This document shows positions 44,411 to 54,932 of a stretch of DNA of 64,000 bases, one piece after another. The DNA comes from Rhodospirillaceae bacterium (GTDB lineage Bacteria > Pseudomonadota > Alphaproteobacteria > SHVP01), in contig PBKD01000007.1 of the NCBI GenBank assembly GCA_002722055.1, positions 124,001 through 188,000 on the forward strand. Reading direction: 5' to 3'. A program made the position numbers and the translations under genes. How positions within the stretch are numbered: the stretch's first letter is position 1; each line of letters begins with the position of its first letter. Under the pieces are notes generated by a model, which saw only the letters and a program-made list of their open reading frames with translations, had not been told where the DNA came from and searched no databases.

Positions 44411-46240
44411 CTATTTTTCATTATGAAAAAAGTTATAAATAGTATTTGCCATTACTTTGCTTATTCCGTCTACTCTTTCTAAATCAACTAATCCTGCACG
44501 TTTTGCTTCTTCTGCTGATCCAAAATGATACAATAAAGCCTTTTTTCTTTTCACCCCGATACCAGGGATTTGATCTAAAGGGTTTGAAATTAAATTTTTT
44601 ATTCTTTTTGATCTGTGAAAATTTATAGCAAACCTATGCGATTCATCTCTTAGTCTTTGAATAAAGAAAAAAACGGAGCTTTTGTTATCAATATATATAT
44701 ATTCACCGTTTAAGTTTAAAATCTTTTCTTCTCCTGGCTTTCTGTCTTTCCCTTTAGAGATTGATATATAATTTATATCATTAATATTATATTTTAATAA
44801 AATATTTTTGAGTACATTTAGTTGCCCCTTTCCACCATCAATGATAATTAGATTTGGTTTGCTAGCTTTATCTTTTATTAATCTTTCAATTCTTCTAGTA
44901 ATAACCTCTTGCATCATTCCATAGTCATCTCCTGGACTGATTTTACTATTTATATTAAATTTTCTATATTGATTTTTTTCAAAGCCGTTTTTTCCAAAGA
45001 CTATCATTGCTCCAACTTGGTTTGATCCACTAATATGACTATTATCAAATACTTCTATCCTATTGATTTGTTTTTTAATTTTTAGAATTTCCTGTAATTT
45101 ACGCAATAAATTTAAATTAGAAATTTTTTCATTTTTTTTTCTTATTAATGCATTTTTTGAATTATTAAATGAATCTAAAATTATTTGTTTTTTATACCCA
45201 CGAATAGGTTGTTCTATTTTTACTGTTTTTAATTTTATTTTAGAGAGAGTTTTCTCAATTAATTCTTTTTGGTTGAGGTCTGTATTAATGATTATTAATT
45301 TTGGAGGGTTATTATCTTGATAAAATTGCAAAATAAAAGCCTCAACAATTAATTCGTTATTCATATTTTTAATATTACTAAAAAAATAATTTTTACTTCC
45401 ATAATTTTGTCCGGATCGAAAAATAGTTAAGTTTATACATGCATCGTTACCCTCAGTGTACAAACCAATAACATCTGCTTCGGTATTTGAATTTAGATTA
45501 ATATTTTGATTTGTTTGAATAAAAGTTAATGCTTGAAGCCTATCACGATATGAAGCTGCAGCCTCAAAGTCTTCATCACTAGAGGCTTTTATCATTTTTT
45601 CTGATAATTTTTCTTGTATGTATTTAGTTCTTCCTTTTAAGAAATTTCTAGCATCTTTTACTATTTGATCATATTTATTCTTGGCAATTTTGTTTACACA
45701 AGGTGCTGTACATCTTTTTATTTGATACTCTAGGCATGGTCGATTTCTATTATTTAAAATTTGATCTGTGCAAGATCTTAAAGGAAAAGCTTTTTGTAAT
45801 ACTGAAACTGCTTTATTTACTGCAACTGCTGAAGCGAAAGGGCCATAATATTCTTCATTAGAGTGCCTCTTTCCTCTATGCTTAGATATTTGAGGCCATT
45901 TATGATTCTTTCGTAATACAATATAAGGAAATGATTTATCATCTCTCAATAAAATATTAAAACGAGGTTTATTTTTTTTTATTAAATTTGATTCAAGGAG
46001 TATTGCTTCTACTTCAGTTTTTGTGATTGTTATATCTATGGAAAAAACCATTGATACCATTTTTTTTATTCTTGGGTTTAAATTTTTGATTTTAGTATAG
46101 CTATTAATCCTTTTTTTTAAGTTTTTAGCTTTTCCTATATATAGGCACCCTCTGTCTTGGCCAAGCATTTTATAAACGCCTGGTGAGTTAGGTATTGTCT
46201 TTACAATTTGCAAAATAACATTATTTTCAGGATGTTTCAT
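44411..46240 (-). CDS. uvrC: Excinuclease ABC subunit C
   Basis: 609 residues. The N-terminal GIY-YIG nuclease (SPGVYKMLG, then CLYIGKAKNLKKR) makes the 3' incision. A UVR domain lies near 195-230 and the RNase H-like 5' nuclease with DNSHISGSN and IIDGGKGQLN at about 400-480. A C-terminal double helix-hairpin-helix (IPGIGVKRKKALL) closes the protein. It works with UvrB, encoded at 48782-50902, in nucleotide excision repair. Confidence 0.97.
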   Translation of the reverse strand: MKHPENNVILQIVKTIPNSPGVYKMLGQDRGCLYIGKAKNLKKRINSYTKIKNLNPRIKKMVSMVFSIDITITKTEVEAILLESNLIKKNKPRFNILLRDDKSFPYIVLRKNHKWPQISKHRGKRHSNEEYYGPFASAVAVNKAVSVLQKAFPLRSCTDQILNNRNRPCLEYQIKRCTAPCVNKIAKNKYDQIVKDARNFLKGRTKYIQEKLSEKMIKASSDEDFEAAASYRDRLQALTFIQTNQNINLNSNTEADVIGLYTEGNDACINLTIFRSGQNYGSKNYFFSNIKNMNNELIVEAFILQFYQDNNPPKLIIINTDLNQKELIEKTLSKIKLKTVKIEQPIRGYKKQIILDSFNNSKNALIRKKNEKISNLNLLRKLQEILKIKKQINRIEVFDNSHISGSNQVGAMIVFGKNGFEKNQYRKFNINSKISPGDDYGMMQEVITRRIERLIKDKASKPNLIIIDGGKGQLNVLKNILLKYNINDINYISISKGKDRKPGEEKILNLNGEYIYIDNKSSVFFFIQRLRDESHRFAINFHRSKRIKNLISNPLDQIPGIGVKRKKALLYHFGSAEEAKRAGLVDLERVDGISKVMANTIYNFFHNEK

Positions 46241-46586
46241 GTTCTCTGGACTTATTAATTAACCAAAATTTATAAATATTTATATTACTATTCCGCTAGA
46301 TATCTGAATAAATTTATTAAACTCACTTAATTGTGGATAACTCTGTGGGTATAGTGCCTGTAGAAAATATAATCTGCCAAAAAACCTTTAGCACCCTCTA
46401 AATACCTATAAAATAAGCAATTTTTTAAACCATTGAAAAATATAGGAAATTTATATAATTGAGTAAAATTTTGAATAAAAACAACCATTTGTTCAAGTTT
46501 TCTTAGTGTTGAAAGTTATCGATTATAACATGTGTACAAAACACTTATTTTAACTAAATTATATAGGAAAAACCCTTAACATATTA
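46241..46586. other. 346-base intergenic region with a perfect DnaA-box 9-mer
   Basis: The longest gap in the window, between the folB end and the uvrC start. It is very AT-rich. It contains TGTGGATAA at 46332-46340, the complement of the DnaA box TTATCCACA. Two weaker 7/9 matches follow at 46344-46352 and 46531-46539, and a short inverted repeat (GTTAT, 5 bases, ATAAC) lies at 46515-46529. It must also hold the uvrC promoter. I see no tRNA or ORF in it. Origin-type function is not supported by the neighbours. Confidence 0.4.
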
Positions 46587-47003
46587 TTATAAATGGTTTT
46601 TTTTATACTCAATCTCTATTCCCACACTTTCTGTCTCATCTATTATTTCAAGTTTCTCTATTTTTATAATTACTGATTGAGCCATTTTATATATGAGGCA
46701 TAGGTTAGCAATTTTTTGGGCTAAGACCTCTACCAAGTTTGTGTGCTCTTTTGATACTAAATTTTTAACTCCGTTAACAATTTTTTCATAATCAACTATA
46801 TTTTTGATTGATTCGTCATTAAAAATATTTGGAGGTGTGATGAAAACATTAATATTGATTTTTATTGGTTGTTTCGTTATTTTTTCATAGCTATGGATAC
46901 CTATCCTTGCGTCAAGTATTAGGTTATTGATTTGAACTGAGTATTTATTAGTTTCTAGAGTAAAACTTCTTTTTTTATCAAGAGAAATTAACTTCTTTAT
47001 CAT
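46587..47003 (-). CDS. folB: Dihydroneopterin aldolase
   Basis: 138 residues. It splits dihydroneopterin to 6-hydroxymethyl-dihydropterin in folate synthesis. Family features are the start ILDARIGIHSYEKITKQPI, in which the YE pair binds substrate, the VDYEKIVNGVKNLVS helix and the catalytic Lys region VIIKIEKLEI near the C-terminus. Its start overlaps the preceding SDR gene by four bases. Confidence 0.9.
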   Translation of the reverse strand: MIKKLISLDKKRSFTLETNKYSVQINNLILDARIGIHSYEKITKQPIKININVFITPPNIFNDESIKNIVDYEKIVNGVKNLVSKEHTNLVEVLAQKIANLCLIYKMAQSVIIKIEKLEIIDETESVGIEIEYKKNHL

Positions 47004-47746
47004 TCTTTAAAGTCCTCATATTTCCAAGACAAATGTGCTCCCCCATCTAAAGCAATCATTTGACCAGTCATCCCTTCAACCGAAATAATAAATTGAATTG
47101 CCTTACAAATCTCTTCAACTGTTGATGCCTTCTCAAGAGGTGTAGACATACTTTGCTTTTTAAATTCCTCCAAAGTTTGTCTAGAGCTAGGCAAAATCGG
47201 TCCTGGGCCTATAGCATTTACTCTGATTCTAGGCGCTAGGGCTAATGCAGAAATTTGAGTAAAGTTCCATAAACCAGTTTTACTTAGTGTATAAGAGACA
47301 AAATGTGGAGTTAAGTTCCAAACCCTTTGATCAACTATATTTATTATATTCCCATTAAGAGCTTGCGGTAGCTGTTTTTCAAAATATTTTGTAAGTAGAA
47401 CGGGTGATCTTAAGTTAGAGTTAATATGGCTATCCCATGATTCAATAGAAATATTATTTACTTCATCTCTTTCAAATATGGAAGCATTATTAATTAGACA
47501 ATTGATGTTACCTATTTTATTTACTACATCATATATAAGTTTTTTTGATTCTTCGCCAATAGATAAATCTGCTTGAAATGAAAAAGCATTCAATCCTTTA
47601 TCATTTATTTCTTTAGCTAATTTCTCAGCTTCATCTTTAGATTCATTATAATGAATTGCTATATTCCATTTTTTTTTAGCAAAATCTATTGCAATTGCTT
47701 TGCCAATTCTTTTTGCTCCTCCAGTTATAAGAACAGTTTTGGTCAT
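47000..47746 (-). CDS. SDR oxidoreductase, pteridine reductase/FolM-like
   Basis: 248 residues, classical SDR. The cofactor loop TGGAKRIGKAIA has the basic residue pattern of NADPH-dependent pteridine reductases. The catalytic YTLSK is present, and the usual Ser is replaced by an Asp in NIVDQRVWN, as in FolM/PTR1. Coupling to folB by a four-base overlap fits a role in reducing dihydrofolate or dihydropterin. General SDR activity cannot be excluded. Confidence 0.85.
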   Translation of the reverse strand: MTKTVLITGGAKRIGKAIAIDFAKKKWNIAIHYNESKDEAEKLAKEINDKGLNAFSFQADLSIGEESKKLIYDVVNKIGNINCLINNASIFERDEVNNISIESWDSHINSNLRSPVLLTKYFEKQLPQALNGNIINIVDQRVWNLTPHFVSYTLSKTGLWNFTQISALALAPRIRVNAIGPGPILPSSRQTLEEFKKQSMSTPLEKASTVEEICKAIQFIISVEGMTGQMIALDGGAHLSWKYEDFKE

Positions 47747-47763
47747 TAAATTTTCCCTATCTT

Positions 47764-48717
47764 TTAAAGGTTTTTATCATATATAAAAATTGTATATATG
47801 TATGTTATATAAGAAATAAAAAATAAAATTCCAATATACTTACTAATTTTAATTTTTAATAAAAATAAAGGCACAAGAAATATTAATGATAAAAACATTA
47901 TAGATAAGTCAAATAGAACTATTTCCTTTTTAACAGGTATACTAACTACTAAGCTAGTTATGCCTGCTACCCCAAGGGTATTGAATATATTGCTACCAAT
48001 GACATTGCCAATAATAAAATCACTTTGTTTTTTTAATGCAGCAATAATTGAGGTTGAAAGTTCTGGAAGTGAAGTGCCTATAGCAAGTAGGGATAGTCCT
48101 ATAATCTCTTTTGGAACATTAAAATCTGATGCTATGCCTATAGCTCCCTTGATTAATAAGTCTGACCCAAAGAATAATCCTAATAAGCCAACAACAAGTA
48201 AAATTATAATAATAAATAATTTATTTGATGATTCTAGTGAATTTACTTCACTAGATATAGACTGAAATTTTTTTCTATCTTTTTTCCCTTGAATATATGA
48301 ATTAAATAAAAATAAGACTAACAAAAAAGAGAGAATTATTCCTTCAAATTTGTTAATCTCAAAATTAAGGGAAAAAATAATGAATAGAATATATGCTACT
48401 ATAAGAATTAAGTAATTTTTAATATTTTCATAGCCTAATACAATTGGGGCTATTAATGCAGGAAGCCCTAATATAAGAAGAATATTTGCAATATTACTTC
48501 CTACTATATTGCCAATTGTTAATTCTGGAGAACCCGATATAGCAGCATCTAAGCTTACTAGTAATTCTGGCATAGATGTCCCAAATGCAACAACTGTAAG
48601 CGCTATCAATAAGGTTGATACTTTAAGTCTAAGGGCAAGCGAGACAGCTCCTCTTACTAAAAATTCTCCGCCTAATATTAATAATGATAATCCGATAGCG
48701 ACAAAAAAATAATTCAT
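47764..48717 (-). CDS. Calcium/sodium antiporter, CaCA family (YrbG-like)
   Basis: 317 residues, about ten membrane helices in two homologous halves. Each half carries the ion-binding alpha repeat: GTSMPELLVSLDAA with GNIVGSNIANILLILG in the first, and GTSLPELSTSIIAAL with GNVIGSNIFNTLGVAG in the second. It exchanges Ca2+ for Na+ or H+ across the inner membrane. Same strand as the SDR and folB, 17 bases upstream. Confidence 0.94.
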   Translation of the reverse strand: MNYFFVAIGLSLLILGGEFLVRGAVSLALRLKVSTLLIALTVVAFGTSMPELLVSLDAAISGSPELTIGNIVGSNIANILLILGLPALIAPIVLGYENIKNYLILIVAYILFIIFSLNFEINKFEGIILSFLLVLFLFNSYIQGKKDRKKFQSISSEVNSLESSNKLFIIIILLVVGLLGLFFGSDLLIKGAIGIASDFNVPKEIIGLSLLAIGTSLPELSTSIIAALKKQSDFIIGNVIGSNIFNTLGVAGITSLVVSIPVKKEIVLFDLSIMFLSLIFLVPLFLLKIKISKYIGILFFISYITYIYTIFIYDKNL

Positions 48718-48781
48718 TTAGTTATTATAAAATTATCAATAAATAAAGTCGAGAAATGAAATTTATACATTATTAATAATG

Positions 48782-50902
48782 TTATAGTTTGATTATTTTT
48801 TTCTTCTTTTTGGTTCGAGTGCCCGGCATGCCGCCAGTAGATCTAGCTTTACCAGTTTTTTTATCTATGAATAAGCCGTTATTCTCAAGATTTTTAATAT
48901 CATCTCTTATTTTTGCAGCTTCCTCAAATTCAAGATTAGATGCGTGTTCTAGCATAACCTTTTTTAAAGAAGAAATATGTTTCTTTAGGTTATCTCCATA
49001 CTGGTGTTTTTTTAATTTATAATTTTTTTCTAAATCAGGAGAAAAATAATCACTTTCGTATACACTTTCCAAAATATCACCTATATTTTTTTTAATTGTT
49101 TTTGGCTCTATTCCATTTAATTGGTTGTATTTTTCTTGTTTTGTTCTTCTTCTCTTTGTTTCAGTAATTGCATATTGAATTGAGTCTGTAACAGTATCAG
49201 CGTAAAGTATGACCTTGCTATCTAAATTTCTTGCGGCCCTGCCAATAATCTGAACAAGAGATGTTTTTGATCTAAGAAAACCTTCCTTATCTGCGTCGAG
49301 TATAGCTACTAAGCCACACTCAGGTATGTCTAGCCCTTCTCTTAACAAATTTATACCAATTAAAACATCAAAGGACCCAAGTCTTAAATCCCTAATAATT
49401 TCGATTCTTTCAAGGGTGTCAATATCTGAATGTAGGTATCTCACTTTAATATTAGAATCATGAAGGTATTCTGTAAGATCTTCAGCCATTTTCTTTGTAA
49501 GCGTAGTCGCTAGAACTCTATAACCTTTTTCAATAGTTTTTTTACACTCATCAATTAGATTGTCTACCTGATTTTCAACTGGTCGTATATCAGTTTCAGG
49601 GTCAATTAGTCCTGTTGGTCTGATTAATTGTTCTACTACTACACCATTAGTTGAGTTAATTTCCCAGGGGCCAGGTGTAGCAGACACATAAATAGTTTGA
49701 GGCCTCATTTTATTCCATTCTTCAAACTTTAGTGGTCTATTATCTATACAAGAAGGGAGTCTGAAACCATATTCAGCTAATACCGATTTTCTGCTTAAAT
49801 CACCTTTTGACATTCCACCGATTTGAGGAACGGTTACATGACTTTCATCAATAAATAACACTGCTTTATCAGGAATATATTCAAATAAGGTTGGCGGAGC
49901 TTTACCTGCTTTTCTTCCCGTAAGATATCTAGAATAATTTTCTATACCCGCACAAGTACCAGTAGTTTCGATCATTTCAATATCAAATTTTGTTCTTTCC
50001 TCTAATCTTTGGGCTTCAAGCAATTTTTTTTCTTTATGAAATTTTTCTAATTGTATTTGAAGATCAATTTTAATTTTTTTAATTGCTTGATTTATTGTTG
50101 GCCTAGGAGTGACATAGTGTGAGTTAGCGAAAACACGAATATTTTCAAGGGCCTGAGTTTTCTCTCCAATTAGGGGATCAAATTCGTAAATTGACTCAAC
50201 CTCATCACCAAATAGTGAAATTTTCCATGCTCTATCCTCTAAATGAGCTGGGAAAATTTCAATTATATCTCCATTTGATCTAAATGTTCCTCTAACCAAA
50301 TTTATATTATTTCTTTGATATTGAAGTTCTACAAGAGTTTTTAAAATTTTTTCTCTTTCTATTATTTGTCCTTTATAGAGTGGTAGTGTCATTTTTATAT
50401 AAGTTTCTGGGCTACCCATCCCATATATACATGATACGCTAGCAACAATTATTACATCTTTTCTTTCAAAAAGAGATCTTGTTGCTGAGTGACGTAGTCT
50501 ATCTATTTGTTCATTTATGCTCGCATCTTTCTCTATATATGAGTCTGTACGTGGAACATATGCCTCTGGTTGGTAATAATCATAATATGATACAAAGTAC
50601 TCTACGGCATTTTGAGGAAATAGATTTTTCATTTCCCCATATAGTTGTGCGGCTAAAGTTTTATTTGGAGCCATTATCAATGCAGGTCTTTGAATTTTTT
50701 CAATAATATGAGCCATTGTAAATGTTTTCCCCGAACCAGTTACTCCTAATAAGACTTGCTCCTCCTCATTTTTTTTTAGGCCATTTACAAGATCTTCTAT
50801 TGCCCTAGGCTGATCTCCAGCAGGTTTAAAATCAGATTCAATTTTAAATTTATGATCTAAAATTTTAGATTCGGAAACATTTAGTGATCTTGAAGAACTC
50901 AT
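48782..50902 (-). CDS. uvrB: Excinuclease ABC subunit B
   Basis: 706 residues. A helicase-like damage-recognition subunit: Walker [11 protein letters not shown], the DNA-clamping beta-hairpin near [19 protein letters not shown]-type box FIDESH, and helicase motif [13 protein letters not shown]-terminal UVR domain ([14 protein letters not shown]) contacts UvrC. A lysine-rich tail follows. It is divergent from the aminotransferase at 51031. Confidence 0.98.
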   Translation of the reverse strand: MSSSRSLNVSESKILDHKFKIESDFKPAGDQPRAIEDLVNGLKKNEEEQVLLGVTGSGKTFTMAHIIEKIQRPALIMAPNKTLAAQLYGEMKNLFPQNAVEYFVSYYDYYQPEAYVPRTDSYIEKDASINEQIDRLRHSATRSLFERKDVIIVASVSCIYGMGSPETYIKMTLPLYKGQIIEREKILKTLVELQYQRNNINLVRGTFRSNGDIIEIFPAHLEDRAWKISLFGDEVESIYEFDPLIGEKTQALENIRVFANSHYVTPRPTINQAIKKIKIDLQIQLEKFHKEKKLLEAQRLEERTKFDIEMIETTGTCAGIENYSRYLTGRKAGKAPPTLFEYIPDKAVLFIDESHVTVPQIGGMSKGDLSRKSVLAEYGFRLPSCIDNRPLKFEEWNKMRPQTIYVSATPGPWEINSTNGVVVEQLIRPTGLIDPETDIRPVENQVDNLIDECKKTIEKGYRVLATTLTKKMAEDLTEYLHDSNIKVRYLHSDIDTLERIEIIRDLRLGSFDVLIGINLLREGLDIPECGLVAILDADKEGFLRSKTSLVQIIGRAARNLDSKVILYADTVTDSIQYAITETKRRRTKQEKYNQLNGIEPKTIKKNIGDILESVYESDYFSPDLEKNYKLKKHQYGDNLKKHISSLKKVMLEHASNLEFEEAAKIRDDIKNLENNGLFIDKKTGKARSTGGMPGTRTKKKKKIIKL

Positions 50903-51030
50903 TTCTGTATATTAACCTTGAAAAAAATTAACTTCTGTTGCTTTAATGTAAGATATATTGTTTTTATTTATATTGTAAGTTAAGTTTACCTTTTTTTTGC
51001 AATTATTAAATTTCTAAAGGAGACATAATT

Positions 51031-52236
51031 ATGGCATTTATTGCCGATTCTTTAAATCGTATCAAAGTTTCACCTACCATGGCTGTTACAACTTTGGCTG
51101 CCCAACTTAAAGCTGAGGGTAAGAGTATAATTTCTTTAGGTGCAGGTGAGCCCGATTTTGATACCCCAAATAATATAAAAGAAGCAGCCAAAAAAGCGAT
51201 AGATGATGGTCAAACAAAATATACTCCAGTTGGAGGCACGGCAATTTTAAAAAAAGCAATTTCTGATAAATTCAAAAATGAAAATAATTTAATATATAAC
51301 CCTAGTGATCAAATTACAGTAAGTAATGGCGGTAAACATATTATTTTTAATGCATTTGTATCTACAATAAATAAAGGTGATGAAGTTATAATACCTGCTC
51401 CTTATTGGGTGTCCTACCCTGATATGGTTCTTTTTTCAGGAGGCAAGCCTGTAATTCTTCACACATCTATTGATTCAGGTTTTAAAGTCTCACCCGAGTC
51501 GATAGGAAAATTAGTTACAGAAAAAACTAAATGGATCATATTAAATTCTCCTAGCAATCCGACTGGAGCTTCATATACCTATGAAGAGTTGAGGTTAATT
51601 GGTGATGTTTTAAAAAAATATCCAAATATATGGATTCTATCAGATGATATTTATGAGCATTTAGTATATGACGATTTTAAATACCATACATTTGCAGAGG
51701 TAGTGCCAGAGCTTTTTGATAGAACTCTTACTGTAAATGGTTGCTCAAAAGCTTTCGCAATGACAGGGTGGAGAATTGGCTTTGCAGGCGGTAGTGCTGA
51801 TTTAATTAAAGCAATGGAAAAACTTCAATCTCAAAGCACTACAAATCCCAGTTCTATAAGTCAGGCAGCTGCTGTTGAGGCATTAACTGGAGATAAAATT
51901 TATCTGACTGAAAGATCTAAAAAATTCTGTGAGAGAAGAGATATTGTTGTTGAACTTCTAAATAAGATTCCTGGAATTGACTGTTTAAAACCTGAGGGTG
52001 CCTTCTATGTTTATCCTTCGTGTTCTGAGTTAATTGGAAAAACGACTTATGATGGTAAAACAATAAAGAATGATGAAGATTTCTGTAAATTTTTACTTGA
52101 AAGTGAGGGTGTTGCTGTTGTTCAAGGTTCAGCTTTTGGTTTGGAGCCACACTTTAGGATATCATATGCTACATCAAATCATTTATTAATAGAAGCATGT
52201 AAAAGAATTGATAGTTTTTGTTCCAGCCTTAAATAA
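51031..52236 (+). CDS. aspC: Class I aspartate-type aminotransferase
   Basis: 401 residues, fold-type I PLP enzyme. It begins ADSLNRIKVSPTMAV, typical of the I-beta (AspC/prephenate aminotransferase) subgroup. SPSNPTGA binds PLP, and the Schiff-base Lys is in NGCSKAFAMTGWRIGF. A clear AAGGAG ribosome site precedes the ATG. In many alphaproteobacteria this protein uses aspartate and also prephenate, so a role in tyrosine/phenylalanine synthesis is possible. Confidence 0.93.
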   Translation: MAFIADSLNRIKVSPTMAVTTLAAQLKAEGKSIISLGAGEPDFDTPNNIKEAAKKAIDDGQTKYTPVGGTAILKKAISDKFKNENNLIYNPSDQITVSNGGKHIIFNAFVSTINKGDEVIIPAPYWVSYPDMVLFSGGKPVILHTSIDSGFKVSPESIGKLVTEKTKWIILNSPSNPTGASYTYEELRLIGDVLKKYPNIWILSDDIYEHLVYDDFKYHTFAEVVPELFDRTLTVNGCSKAFAMTGWRIGFAGGSADLIKAMEKLQSQSTTNPSSISQAAAVEALTGDKIYLTERSKKFCERRDIVVELLNKIPGIDCLKPEGAFYVYPSCSELIGKTTYDGKTIKNDEDFCKFLLESEGVAVVQGSAFGLEPHFRISYATSNHLLIEACKRIDSFCSSLK

Positions 52237-52284
52237 ATTATAATTATTTTAATTAGTATAAGCCCATCAAATAAGAGTAAAAAA

Positions 52285-53478
52285 TTGAAAAGTAAGAGTA
52301 ATAAGAGCGATATCTTGTTGATCATGCTGATGCTGAATGCAATCGAAATTTTTGCAATGCAGCTTCTTGTGCCTTCAATGCCTGATCTAAAAAATTACTT
52401 CACGACATCAGACTATAATGTCCAACTAACATTAACAGTATTTATGTTTGGTTTTGCTGTATCTCAAATATTGTACGGGCCTTTATCAGATAAATATGGA
52501 AGAAAGCCTTTAATATTACTATCAATCTTTATTTTTATAATTGGTTCTATATTAGGATTTTTTTCTCAATCCATTGAAACTCTAATAATATCAAGACTCA
52601 TTCAATCAATTGGTGCTGCAGGAGGCATGGTTCTCCCCCCGGCTGTAATAAGAGATGTATATGGCGAATCTGGTTCTACAAGGGCTATAGGCTGGTTAAG
52701 TATTGTTGCAGGAATAGCTGCTTTATTAGCCCCTTACATTGGTGGTTTGCTAAATGATACGTATGGCTGGAGATCCGGTATGCTTGTTTTGGTCATCATT
52801 GGAATAATTATTTTTATTGTCTCACTAATTTTTTATCCAGAAAGTCTGAAAAGTAAAGAAAAAAACAATTTTAGTTTGCTTGCTATATTTTTAGATTATT
52901 ATGAATTATTCTCCCTTAGGGTTTTTTGTATATTTTTTATAATTTTATCCTCCATAAATGGAGTATTTTATGCTTTTTTTGCTGGAGGTGTTTATGTTGT
53001 TGTAGAAAATTTAGGTCTACAATCAACAGACTTTGGTTTGATAATGGTTCCTCTAGTTGTCTCCTTCGTAATAAGTGCTTATATTAGTGTTAGAGTAAAT
53101 AAATTTTTTAACCCTCTTATTATTATCTTTCTAGGTTCTTTATTTTCTTTTTTCTCTGCAATTATGATTTATATTTTGTTCATAACAGGTAATTTAACTT
53201 TTTTTACACTTACTTTTTTTGGTTTGTTTCTAGGGTGGGGTAATGGTCAAGTAATACCATTATCTACTTCTTTAGCAATAAATCTTTTTCCTTCAAAAGC
53301 AGGCACAGTGTCTGCAGCAATAGGAACAGGTTCTATGCTTGCTGGAGCTATTATTAGTTTGTTGTATGGGCTTATTTATAGTGGTAGCCCGAATTCTATG
53401 TCTATTTTAATGATATCTACTAGTTTATTAGCGGTAGTGTTTTGTAGTCTAATTTTATTTAAAAAAGAGAGATTATAA
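52285..53478 (+). CDS. Bcr/CflA-type MFS drug exporter
   Basis: 397 residues, 12 membrane helices. The N-terminal LLVPSMPDLKNYF and FGFAVSQILYGPLSDKYGRK (motif A) are the standard start of the Bcr/CflA family, followed by RLIQSIGAAGGMVLPPAVIRD. It would export drugs or metabolites by proton antiport. It begins at a TTG and ends 2 bases before the ASCH-like gene. Confidence 0.9.
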   Translation: MKSKSNKSDILLIMLMLNAIEIFAMQLLVPSMPDLKNYFTTSDYNVQLTLTVFMFGFAVSQILYGPLSDKYGRKPLILLSIFIFIIGSILGFFSQSIETLIISRLIQSIGAAGGMVLPPAVIRDVYGESGSTRAIGWLSIVAGIAALLAPYIGGLLNDTYGWRSGMLVLVIIGIIIFIVSLIFYPESLKSKEKNNFSLLAIFLDYYELFSLRVFCIFFIILSSINGVFYAFFAGGVYVVVENLGLQSTDFGLIMVPLVVSFVISAYISVRVNKFFNPLIIIFLGSLFSFFSAIMIYILFITGNLTFFTLTFFGLFLGWGNGQVIPLSTSLAINLFPSKAGTVSAAIGTGSMLAGAIISLLYGLIYSGSPNSMSILMISTSLLAVVFCSLILFKKERL

Positions 53479-53480
53479 AA

Positions 53481-53993
53481 ATGTATAGAAAATTTGATCT
53501 TACGAATGAACATTTAAAATTTTTGGTTAAATTTTCAGACAAAATGAACTTTCAAGTTGATGCAAATTTCAAAATAAGATGCATTGGATGGAATCAGGAA
53601 GTTTCAAAAAAAATTTTATTTTATATAGTTAATAATGAGAAGGTTGGAACATACTCTCTTCCTTGGTTGCATGAGAGGTATCCCTGGTCAAAATCAAATA
53701 TTGGTGATTATATATTACACGTAGATTTCAAGGGTAAACCATTTGCTATAGTTCAAATTATAAAATTAGAATTATTGTGTTTCAAAGATATTACGCAAAA
53801 TCATACAAACTTTGATGGACCTCCTGTGCGAGATATTAATATTTGGAAAAAATTGCATCAAGAATATTGGTCAAGAGAATTAAAAGCAATAAATAAAAAA
53901 ACTACACCAGAGATGCCTGTAGTTATAGAAGAATTTAAATGTATTTTTTTTATAGAGGATGACTTATCAGATGAAAATAGTAAAAAAGAATAA
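53481..53993 (+). CDS. ASCH domain-like protein
   Basis: 170 residues. The region around GTYSLPWLHERYPWSKSNIG, then D-Y-I-L-H-V-D-F-K-G-K-P and the late HQEYWSREL matches the ASCH (ASC-1 homology) beta-barrel, an RNA-binding or amidohydrolase fold. The family call rests on pattern memory. It is translationally close to the MFS gene (2 bases) and overlaps the msrP start, so all three are probably cotranscribed. Confidence 0.65.
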   Translation: MYRKFDLTNEHLKFLVKFSDKMNFQVDANFKIRCIGWNQEVSKKILFYIVNNEKVGTYSLPWLHERYPWSKSNIGDYILHVDFKGKPFAIVQIIKLELLCFKDITQNHTNFDGPPVRDINIWKKLHQEYWSRELKAINKKTTPEMPVVIEEFKCIFFIEDDLSDENSKKE

Positions 53994-54930
53994 ATGGAAT
54001 ATTTCAGAAAATCTGGTTACACCTGAGGCTTGTTTTTATAATAGAAGAAAATTTCTTTCGTCCTCCATGATAGCCATTACTTCAACTGGTTTTTCGCTTA
54101 AAGGTTTTCCAACTTTGGCAAGAGCAAACAACTTTTCATTGTCTTTCAAAAATAATGGTAAATATGAAGTCGAGAGAGATATTACACCTGAAGAGATAAA
54201 CGGGAAATATAATAATTTTTTTGAATTTGGTTCTCATAAACAGATATGGAAAAAAGCGAGTAAATTAAAACTTAGACCTTGGCAAATAATTATTGATGGT
54301 ATGGTTGAAAACAAAATTACTATTGATGTAGATAATTTGATTAAGTTGATGCCTTTAGAAGAGAGAATTTATCGTCATAGATGTGTAGAAGCATGGTCTA
54401 TGGTAGTGCCATGGGTAGGTTTTGAGATTAATCATTTAATTAAATTGGCTAAACCTATTGGTAAACCTAAGTTTATTCAATTTGAATCATTTTTAGATCC
54501 GTCTATTGCTTCAGGACAAAAACAGTTTTGGTACCCATGGCCTTATACAGAAAGTCTTACATACACTGAAGCTAAAAATGAATTATCTTTTATGGTTGTT
54601 GGAGCTTACGGCAAAAGTCTTGTTGCGCAACATGGAGGTCCACTAAGATTAGCTGTCCCCTGGAAATATGGTTTTAAATCAATTAAATCTATTGCAAGAA
54701 TAACATTTTCCGATAAGAGGTCTGAAACATTTTGGGAGTCACTTCAACCAAAAGAATATGGTTTTTGGGCTAATGTGAATCCTGATTTCCCTCATCCAAG
54801 ATGGAGTCAAGAAACTGAGAGAGTATTAGGAACAGATAAAAGAGTACCGACCTTAATTTATAATGGGTATGAAGAGTTCGTCTCAAAAATTTATTCTAGA
54901 ATGGCCAAAAATAAACAATTATTTATGTAA
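53971..54930 (+). CDS. msrP: Periplasmic protein-methionine-sulfoxide reductase, molybdopterin subunit
   Basis: 319 residues from the ATG at 53971; an earlier ATG at 53959 gives four extra residues that the family lacks. A twin-arginine signal (NRRKFLSS, RR at 25-26) exports the folded protein. The molybdenum-ligating Cys is C138 in YRHRCVEAW, followed by MVVPWVGF, and GQKQFWYPWPY and AQHGGPLRLAVPWKYG complete the SUOX-fold site. It repairs oxidised methionines in periplasmic proteins. It depends on moaD, moaE and moeA encoded 11 kb away. Confidence 0.95.
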   Translation: MKIVKKNKWNISENLVTPEACFYNRRKFLSSSMIAITSTGFSLKGFPTLARANNFSLSFKNNGKYEVERDITPEEINGKYNNFFEFGSHKQIWKKASKLKLRPWQIIIDGMVENKITIDVDNLIKLMPLEERIYRHRCVEAWSMVVPWVGFEINHLIKLAKPIGKPKFIQFESFLDPSIASGQKQFWYPWPYTESLTYTEAKNELSFMVVGAYGKSLVAQHGGPLRLAVPWKYGFKSIKSIARITFSDKRSETFWESLQPKEYGFWANVNPDFPHPRWSQETERVLGTDKRVPTLIYNGYEEFVSKIYSRMAKNKQLFM

Positions 54931-54932
54931 CA

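Noticed and set aside
46515-46529. Inverted repeat GTTAT-N5-ATAAC as an operator
   Set aside because: Only five base pairs per arm in very AT-rich DNA; expected often by chance.
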